From Actinomycetota bacterium (GTDB taxonomy: Bacteria; Actinomycetota; Thermoleophilia; Solirubrobacterales; Solirubrobacteraceae): a DNA stretch of 6,201 nucleotides. Where the stretch lies: NCBI GenBank assembly GCA_019348575.1, contig JAHWJE010000111.1, positions 1 through 6,201 of the forward strand, given 5' to 3'. The notes under the pieces were generated by a model that was not told the origin of the DNA, searched no databases, and saw nothing but the letters and a program-made list of their open reading frames with translations. Shown piece by piece: positions 1 to 3,418 of the stretch (position 1 is the first letter of the stretch; every line of letters begins with the position of its first letter). The position numbers were made by a program, and so were the translations under genes.

Positions 1-180
1 GGCCCGCGCGGCGGCGTCATCGGCGTGCGCAAGGAGCAGTCGATCCGCGGCTTCGTCACCCACATGAGCGAGCGCTACGAGACCTCCGAGGACGACCCCT
101 GGCTGATGGGCGTGCTGGTGCGCTGCTCGCAGCCGATGACGGCGGACGCGATCGAGCAGCTGCTGCTTCCGGCGGCGTGA
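1..180 (+). CDS. 3' end of an unrecognised protein-coding gene (partial, 59 residues visible)
   Basis: Frame 1 is open from the window edge to a TGA at 178-180 and gives 59 residues, ending in an amphipathic stretch, AIEQLLLPAA. The composition (charged and hydrophobic residues mixed, one Trp, a GVIGVRKEQSIRGF stretch near the edge) looks like a real cytoplasmic protein rather than a shadow frame. I do not recognise the family and the start lies outside the window. It converges on the minus-strand gene ending at 209, with only 28 nt between the two stop codons and a small palindrome in that gap. Its last codons (146-173) are repeated almost exactly at 1409-1436, again followed 7 nt later by TGA. 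Its present 3' end may therefore have been supplied by an inserted segment. I am confident that it is coding; the function is unknown. Confidence 0.72.
   Translation, partial: GPRGGVIGVRKEQSIRGFVTHMSERYETSEDDPWLMGVLVRCSQPMTADAIEQLLLPAA
146..173 (+). repeat. Left copy of a 28-bp direct repeat at a gene 3' end
   Basis: This stretch, starting ACGCGATCGAGC, matches 1409-1436 at 27 of 28 positions; the one difference is A158 against G1421. It encodes the C-terminal AIEQLLLPA of the partial gene. Similarity stops abruptly on both sides, except that both copies are followed by TGA exactly 7 nt after the repeat (178-180 and 1441-1443). It is a candidate left attachment site of an inserted segment. 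Confidence 0.85.
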
Positions 181-182
181 GA

Positions 183-198
183 CGGCAGCGCGCTGCCG
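183..198. terminator. Perfect 16-bp palindrome between convergent stops, possible bidirectional terminator
   Basis: CGGCAGCGCGCTGCCG is self-complementary and can form a 6-bp GC stem with a CGCG loop on either strand. It lies 3 nt after the plus-strand stop (180) and 11 nt before the minus-strand stop (209). Its position suits a bidirectional terminator, but there is no T tract, so it would be a weak or non-canonical one. If the flanking repeats are attachment sites, this palindrome sits just inside the left end of the element. Confidence 0.4.
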
Positions 199-208
199 GG
201 ACCGTGGG

Positions 209-838
209 TCAGCCCGTCATGTCCTCGTCCTCGAAGCACTCCTGCAGGCAGCGCAGGAAGTAGCCGTACATCCACGTTTGCCGCAGCTCGTAGAGGCTCA
301 CGTCCTGCGGACGGCTCAGCGCAGCGGCGAAACGGTCGCGCAGCGCGACCCGCAGCTCGCCGGCGGCGCCGGGCAGCAACCAGAAGGCGCCGTCCTCCCC
401 CGCCTGCGCGTCCATCGGCTCCGCGACCGCCAGCTCGGCGGCGAGCTCGGCGACGGTGTCCTGGGTCGCGTGGCCGGGTTCGGCGTCGTCGAGCCGAGCG
501 GCGAGCGCGGCGAGGAGCTCGTCGTCGAGCTCCTGTGCAGCCTCGAACATCACGTACTCGGCGGAGCGCGCGAGATAGCCGAGCCGGGCGGCCGTCTGAC
601 CGGCGATGATCGCCGGCTCGGAGCACTCGCGCTGCGTCAGGTACGGAAGCCCAACCTGCAGGAGCCCGAGCGTGCTCTCCTCGATCGGGCACTCCCGCAT
701 CCCGTCCATGACGAGGCCGTTGATCTCGCGGACGACGCGGTTCTGATCGGGCGTGAGCCGCGGGGCGGCATCGGTGCGCGCGCTCGCCGGCGGCTTGTCG
801 ACATCTCCGTTGCGACCGAAGAGCCTCATGCGACGCAT
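209..838 (-). CDS. Conserved-looking hypothetical protein, 209 residues, unknown function
   Basis: A soluble, acidic protein with no membrane segment and no signal peptide. After a short basic start (MRRMRLFGRNGD) and a polar linker, it has mostly helical, Ala/Leu/Glu-rich sequence, including LTPDQNRVVREINGLVMDGM and an Asp-rich stretch around AAQELDDELLAALAARLDD. It ends in an aromatic, Cys-containing segment (YGYFLRCLQECFEDEDMTG). I recognise no family. The reading frame extends upstream to 985, but that part overlaps the ribbon-helix-helix gene and is rejected. I take ATG at 838 as the start; ATG at 829 (MRLFGRNG) is equally plausible, since neither has a clear Shine-Dalgarno. It lies 56 nt downstream of the ribbon-helix-helix gene on the same strand and probably shares its promoter. 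The pairing of a DNA-binding protein with an unknown partner could be a regulator with its effector, or an antitoxin-toxin-like pair, but nothing in the sequence proves either. Confidence 0.72.
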   Translation of the reverse strand: MRRMRLFGRNGDVDKPPASARTDAAPRLTPDQNRVVREINGLVMDGMRECPIEESTLGLLQVGLPYLTQRECSEPAIIAGQTAARLGYLARSAEYVMFEAAQELDDELLAALAARLDDAEPGHATQDTVAELAAELAVAEPMDAQAGEDGAFWLLPGAAGELRVALRDRFAAALSRPQDVSLYELRQTWMYGYFLRCLQECFEDEDMTG

Positions 839-883
839 GCTCGCACAGCGGCACGGTCGGCGCCAGCCGCCGCGGCGCGGGTC

Positions 884-897
884 TGAGCCGAGGCTCA
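884..897. repeat. Short inverted repeat over the stop codon of the ribbon-helix-helix gene
   Basis: TGAGCC-GA-GGCTCA is a perfect inverted repeat with 6-bp arms and a 2-bp centre. On the minus strand it begins with the TGA stop of the ribbon-helix-helix gene and runs into the 56-nt gap before the next gene. It could form a short hairpin that attenuates readthrough to the downstream gene or stabilises the upstream message. It is short enough to be chance. Confidence 0.3.
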
Positions 898-1302
898 GGC
901 CGAGCGCTTCTCCCAGCTGTCGAGGAAGCGCTCGATCAGGCCTCTGACGACGACGGCCATCGGGAAGTTGTGCTGCGCACACCACTCCTTGAGCCGGCGG
1001 TGCTGCGCCTCCGACAGCCGAACGGGGATCATGATCTGGTCGGGCCCGATCGGCTTCTGCGCCGTGAACAGCGTGCTCAGCGCACCGGGTTCGGGCCCGA
1101 CCACCTGCCCCGTCGACTCGCGTCGCTCCACGGCCTCGTGCATGAACCGTCCGAGAAACGGCGCCTGCGGGAAGCCGATCCCGCGCTCGAAGAAGTACTC
1201 GAAGACGATCCTCTGCTCGTCCTCAGGCAGCCCCTTCACCGCCTTGAGCAACAGCCGCGACACCGTGCTCGGGCGCGCGGTCCGGTCAGGAGGTTCTGCC
1301 AT
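895..1302 (-). CDS. Ribbon-helix-helix (CopG/Arc-like) DNA-binding protein, 135 residues
   Basis: The C-terminal part fits a ribbon-helix-helix fold: a beta strand IMIPVRL (residues 90-96), helix A SEAQHRRLKEWCAQHN (97-112), a turn, then helix B from MAVVVRGLIERFLDSW (115-130). Members of this fold dimerise through the strands, which insert into the DNA major groove, and are mostly repressors or antitoxins. The N-terminal 60 residues form a separate helical part (RLLLKAVKGLPEDEQRIVFE, residues 16-35) that I do not recognise and that could be a ligand-binding or partner-binding domain. The ATG at 1302 follows a strong Shine-Dalgarno (1306-1312) and a promoter with a repeat over it, which suggests autoregulation. 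It is the first gene of a two-gene unit with the hypothetical gene at 209-838. DNA binding is inferred from the pattern only; target and role are unknown. Confidence 0.8.
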   Translation of the reverse strand: MAEPPDRTARPSTVSRLLLKAVKGLPEDEQRIVFEYFFERGIGFPQAPFLGRFMHEAVERRESTGQVVGPEPGALSTLFTAQKPIGPDQIMIPVRLSEAQHRRLKEWCAQHNFPMAVVVRGLIERFLDSWEKRSA

Positions 1303-1305
1303 GGC

Positions 1306-1312
1306 TCCTCCT
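1306..1312 (-). promoter_or_regulatory. Ribosome binding site of the ribbon-helix-helix gene
   Basis: On the minus strand a GAGGAGG run lies 3-9 nt upstream of the ATG at 1302. This is close to the ideal anti-16S match and settles the start codon. Confidence 0.8.
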
Positions 1313-1330
1313 CGAGGGATATCTCCTACG

Positions 1331-1354
1331 ACCTCTGCGACGATACCTCTGCGA
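1331..1354 (-). promoter_or_regulatory. Candidate operator: two 10-bp direct repeats over the promoter
   Basis: On the minus strand TCGCAGAGGT occurs at 1354-1345 and again at 1340-1331, 14 bp apart and separated by ATCG. The first copy fills the downstream part of the -35/-10 spacer and touches the -10; the second covers the predicted transcription start. A 10-bp perfect palindrome, GCGATATCGC (1351-1360), overlaps the first copy. Ribbon-helix-helix repressors commonly bind tandem short repeats cooperatively, so autorepression by the adjacent protein is a natural inference. The repeats are seen directly; the binding is not. Confidence 0.5.
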
Positions 1355-1369
1355 TATCGCGCTCGTCAA
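1340..1369 (-). promoter_or_regulatory. Sigma70-like promoter of the ribbon-helix-helix/hypothetical gene pair
   Basis: Read on the minus strand: -35 TTGACG (1369-1364), an 18-bp spacer, then -10 TATCGT (1345-1340). The expected start of transcription is near 1333. That gives a leader of about 31 nt with the Shine-Dalgarno correctly placed. The -35 matches the consensus TTGACA at five of six positions and the -10 matches TATAAT at four of six, unusually good for DNA this GC-rich. Confidence 0.62.
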
Positions 1370-1408
1370 CCGCAGAAGACCGGGCGGCGCGGCGGGGTCG
1401 TCGGGGCT

Positions 1409-1436
1409 ACGCGATCGAGCGGCTGCTGCTTCCGGC
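1409..1436 (+). repeat. Right copy of the 28-bp direct repeat (stranded gene 3' end)
   Basis: Matches 146-173 at 27 of 28 positions, in the same orientation, and is followed by CCGCTGA so that the stop falls at 1441-1443, as in the left copy. In frame it reads AIERLLLPAR-stop, but the sequence upstream of it has no similarity to the body of the gene at 1-180. It therefore looks like a detached gene tail or a right attachment site. Confidence 0.85.
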
Positions 1437-1448
1437 CCGCTGACACGC

Positions 1449-1462
1449 CGCCGAAATCGGCG
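1449..1462. repeat. Inverted repeat CGCCGA-AA-TCGGCG
   Basis: Perfect 6-bp arms around AA, 6 nt after the stop that follows the right direct repeat. It could be a small operator or a minor hairpin (5-bp stem, 4-nt loop). No T tract follows. This part of the 316-nt intergenic region 1303-1618 otherwise shows no gene. Confidence 0.3.
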
Positions 1463-1498
1463 TTAGCTCGCCCGCGACGGGTGGTAGCCGCCTCGTGG

Positions 1499-1526
1499 GC
1501 GAGGGCGCCCCGGCGGGCGCGCTCGC
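1499..1526 (+). terminator. Strong hairpin in the hsp20 upstream region, possibly the ancestral terminator of the left-hand gene
   Basis: Arms 1499-1510 and 1515-1526 pair over 12 positions with a single G-G mismatch (1504/1521), leaving a CGGC loop; nearly all pairs are G-C. There is no T tract, so it would be a non-canonical terminator. Its distance of 56 nt after the TGA at 1443 fits a terminator for the gene that presumably ended there before the segment at 146-1436 arrived. It could instead be a structured part of the hsp20 leader if transcription starts further upstream. Confidence 0.4.
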
Positions 1527-1568
1527 TTCAGCGCGTTCCGCGAGGGACGTCCACCGGTACCGCGCCGC

Positions 1569-1592
1569 GAACGGACCTCGCTCTTCATCGTC
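1569..1592 (+). promoter_or_regulatory. Possible ECF-sigma-type promoter for hsp20
   Basis: GAAC (1569-1572), 16 bp, then CGTC (1589-1592) resembles the general ECF sigma pattern of an AAC-containing -35 and a CGTC -10. It would start transcription near 1598, just ahead of the Shine-Dalgarno. The motifs are short and chance matches are frequent in GC-rich DNA. I found no convincing sigma70 promoter, CIRCE element or HspR-type HAIR repeat in 1444-1618. Confidence 0.2.
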
Positions 1593-1605
1593 GACCGACG
1601 TTCGC

Positions 1606-1612
1606 AAGGAGG
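1606..1612 (+). promoter_or_regulatory. Ribosome binding site of hsp20
   Basis: AAGGAGG is followed by 6 nt and then the ATG at 1619. It fixes the start codon and excludes the long in-frame extension upstream. Confidence 0.88.
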
Positions 1613-1618
1613 AACTTC

Positions 1619-2116
1619 ATGCTCATTCGCTTCGACCCGTTCCGGGAGATGGACCGCATCGCACAGATGGCAAGCGGCGCGGCGCCCGCTCCGCGCAGCT
1701 TCCCGCTTGACGCCTACAGGAGAGGCGACGAATTCATCGTGCAGTTCGACCTGCCGGGAATCGACACCTCGTCGCTTGACCTGACGGTCGAGCGCAACGT
1801 CCTGACCGTCAAGGGCGAGCGCCGGTTCGCGCGCCAGGACGCCGACGAGATCGTCGTCTCCGAGCGGCCGCAGGGCGTCTTCACGCGGCAGCTGCTGCTG
1901 GGCGAGACGCTCGACGGCGAGCGCATCAGCGCCAGCTACGACGACGGCGTGCTCACCCTGACGATCCCGGTCGCCGAGCAGGCCAAGCCGCGCAAGGTCC
2001 AGATCTCGTCGTCGGGCGGGCCCCAGACGATCCAGGCGCACAGCAGCAACGGCGAGGAGCACGGCCAGGCCGGCGGCGGCGAGCGCTCCGAGACCGCCGG
2101 CAGCAGCGCGAGCTGA
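1619..2116 (+). CDS. hsp20: Small heat-shock protein, Hsp20/alpha-crystallin family, 165 residues
   Basis: An ATP-independent holdase that binds unfolding proteins in large oligomers in the cytoplasm. The N-terminus MLIRFDPFREMDRI is typical of bacterial Hsp20. The alpha-crystallin domain runs from about residue 30 to 121: DEFIVQFDLPGID (37-49), VLTVKGERR (61-69), a GVFTRQLLL strand (86-94) and the diagnostic DDGVLTLTIPVAE (108-120). The C-terminal I-x-I anchor appears as VQI (127-129), preceded by KPRK. After it comes a 36-residue tail rich in Ser, Gly and Glu, longer than usual and probably disordered. The frame is open for 650 nt upstream, but the Shine-Dalgarno at 1606 and family length fix the start at 1619. 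It is probably monocistronic: the next gene converges on it, ending at 2186. Regulation by stress is expected, but no known heat-shock operator is visible. Confidence 0.96.
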   Translation: MLIRFDPFREMDRIAQMASGAAPAPRSFPLDAYRRGDEFIVQFDLPGIDTSSLDLTVERNVLTVKGERRFARQDADEIVVSERPQGVFTRQLLLGETLDGERISASYDDGVLTLTIPVAEQAKPRKVQISSSGGPQTIQAHSSNGEEHGQAGGGERSETAGSSAS

Positions 2117-2185
2117 GGCGGGAGAGCGTTCGTTGCGCGCGCCGGTGGCGCTTGCACCGCGGCCGCGCGCCGGCATCCGCCGCGC

Positions 2186-3418
2186 TCAAGACATTCGAGC
2201 AGCTCTGCCTTGGCCTCGATGAGCCCGGCGCGCGCCGGGCTCGTCACGTTCACCGCGCGCGAGCGCGGCGGCGAGCACGGCGAGCGCGACGAGCAGCAGC
2301 GCGTTGCGCGCGGCGACGATCACGACGACGTCGGTGTGGACGTTGATGAGGTCGAAGTAGCGGCTCGGGAACTCGACGTGCGTGAGCGCGATCGCGGCGG
2401 CGGTCAGCAGCGCGACGGCCCGCATTCGCCACACCCAGGCAAGCGCGGCGAACGGCGCGAGCCAGATGACGTACTGCGGCGAGAAGACCTTGCCGAGGGT
2501 GACGAACGCCAGCAGCGCGGCGAAGCCGCAGAGGACCATGTGCCGCACGTGAGGTCGGCGCGTGGCAAGCCAGCCGATGAACGCCAGCGCGAGGATCAGC
2601 AGCACGGCGAAGACCGCTTCGACGGCGTCGGCGTGCCCGCCGTCGAGGCCGTTTGACTTGAAGCGGTCGGGGCGCAGGTTCGTGCCCGTGACCTCCGAGC
2701 CGCCGAGCGCGAACAGGACGCTCGCGGGCGTCGACTCGATCTGCACCGGGCGGTCGAGGTGAAACTCGAACGAATCGACGTAGCCCGCGCCGGCCAGCGG
2801 CAGCGAGATCGCGACGACGACCGCGCTGAAGACCGCGCCGCCGCGCAGCGCGCTGCGCCACTCGCGGCGGCCGGCGAGCCAGACGATCGCGATGACGGCG
2901 AGCAGCCCTGGGAAGAGCTTCGTCATGGCGCCCGCGCCCAGCAGCGCGAAGCCGAGCGCGTGGCGGTCCCTCGACAGCGCCAGCAGGCCGCCGAGCGCGA
3001 TCGCGATCGGCAGCGCGTCGAAGTGCGTGCGCAGCGAGGCGCCGATCAGCAGCGGCGTGGCAACGAACAGCCAGGCGACCGTCAGGCCGTCTCGCCGCGC
3101 GCCGGCCAGACGTGCCGCGAGCTGCTGCGCCGCGAGCAGGCAGAGCGCCATGAGCACGCCGAAGCTCGCGGCGTACGTCGCGTCGTCGAGCCCCGGCACG
3201 CCCGCCAGCCAGATCGGGATCGCGGCCAGCGGCGGATACTCGAAGCCGAAGTCGACGTAGGGCAGCTGACCGGCGTGCAGCAGCTCGGCGTAGACGCCGT
3301 AGACGTAGAGGTCGTTGACGGTGATGTCCGAGAACGGCCCCACCGTCGTCGCGACGCCGTACACCGCGAGCAGCGCGGCGCCGGCGAGCGCGAGCTGCAG
3401 GCGCTGCGAGCCGGTCAT
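2186..3418 (-). CDS. GT87/DUF2029-type polytopic glycosyltransferase (mannosyltransferase-like), 410 residues
   Basis: A GT-C membrane protein with roughly ten hydrophobic segments. Family-typical motifs are visible: the acidic first outer loop DITVND (31-36), then PYVDFGFEYPPL (53-64), RTHFDALP (130-137), TKLFP (166-170) and GKVFSPQYVIWLAPF (309-323), which is characteristic of DUF2029/GT87 proteins such as the PimE-like mannosyltransferases. Such enzymes use polyprenyl-phosphate sugars on the outer face of the membrane; donor and acceptor here are unknown. ATG at 3418 overlaps the stop of the upstream gene by 4 nt (ATGA), indicating translational coupling; the longer open frame to 4711 is a shadow. 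The last 20-odd residues are charged and Arg-rich, and their codons contain a perfect 22-bp palindrome (2221-2242), so the true tail may have been shaped by a terminator-like element. It is the last gene of the operon. Confidence 0.88.
   Translation of the reverse strand: MTGSQRLQLALAGAALLAVYGVATTVGPFSDITVNDLYVYGVYAELLHAGQLPYVDFGFEYPPLAAIPIWLAGVPGLDDATYAASFGVLMALCLLAAQQLAARLAGARRDGLTVAWLFVATPLLIGASLRTHFDALPIAIALGGLLALSRDRHALGFALLGAGAMTKLFPGLLAVIAIVWLAGRREWRSALRGGAVFSAVVVAISLPLAGAGYVDSFEFHLDRPVQIESTPASVLFALGGSEVTGTNLRPDRFKSNGLDGGHADAVEAVFAVLLILALAFIGWLATRRPHVRHMVLCGFAALLAFVTLGKVFSPQYVIWLAPFAALAWVWRMRAVALLTAAAIALTHVEFPSRYFDLINVHTDVVVIVAARNALLLVALAVLAAALARGERDEPGARRAHRGQGRAARMS
2221..2242. terminator. 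Perfect 22-bp palindrome inside the 3' end of the GT87 gene
   Basis: Arms GAGCCCGGCGC and GCGCCGGGCTC are exact complements, and pairing continues outward as G-T, A-T and G-C (2218-2245). As RNA this is a very stable hairpin on either strand. It lies 32 nt before the GT87 stop and 104 nt past the hsp20 stop. It may therefore stop convergent transcription from hsp20 and, by overlap, end the GT87 operon. No T tract follows on either strand. Confidence 0.45.

Larger units (their letters stand above)
146..1436. mobile_element. Candidate small inserted element or cassette bounded by 28-bp direct repeats
   Basis: The unit between the two repeats is about 1.26 kb. It holds a palindrome (183-198), the 209-residue gene, the ribbon-helix-helix gene and their promoter: a complete transcription unit running antiparallel to the host gene. 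The left repeat is the 3' end of a protein-coding gene. The right repeat carries the same last codons and the same-spaced stop but no gene body. Integrative elements that recombine into gene 3' ends typically leave this pattern, with the element restoring the last codons. No integrase, transposase or terminal inverted repeat is visible inside, so mobilisation would have to be in trans or ancestral. The alternatives are a local duplication scar or gene conversion. What I see is the repeat geometry; the mobility is inferred. Confidence 0.4.

Noticed and set aside
75..854. 259-codon minus-strand frame over the left end
   Set aside because: An Arg-rich shadow of the gene at 209-838, and it also runs across the plus-strand partial gene.
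839..985. Upstream extension of the 209-residue hypothetical gene
   Set aside because: It overlaps the 3' end of the ribbon-helix-helix gene in another frame and is Arg/Pro-rich noise.
146..1436. CRISPR array or integron attC cassette as an explanation of the direct repeats
   Set aside because: There are only two copies, 1.26 kb apart, with genes between. The repeat lacks the paired inner arms and core sites of attC.
968..1618. In-frame upstream extension of hsp20 (to 382 codons)
   Set aside because: It overlaps the ribbon-helix-helix gene antisense and lacks protein-like composition. AAGGAGG at 1606-1612 and the family N-terminus fix the start at 1619.
1444..1618. CIRCE or HspR HAIR heat-shock operator upstream of hsp20
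   Set aside because: TTAGCTCG at 1463-1470 begins like CIRCE, but no matching right arm exists. No CTTGAGT/ACTCAAG pair is present.
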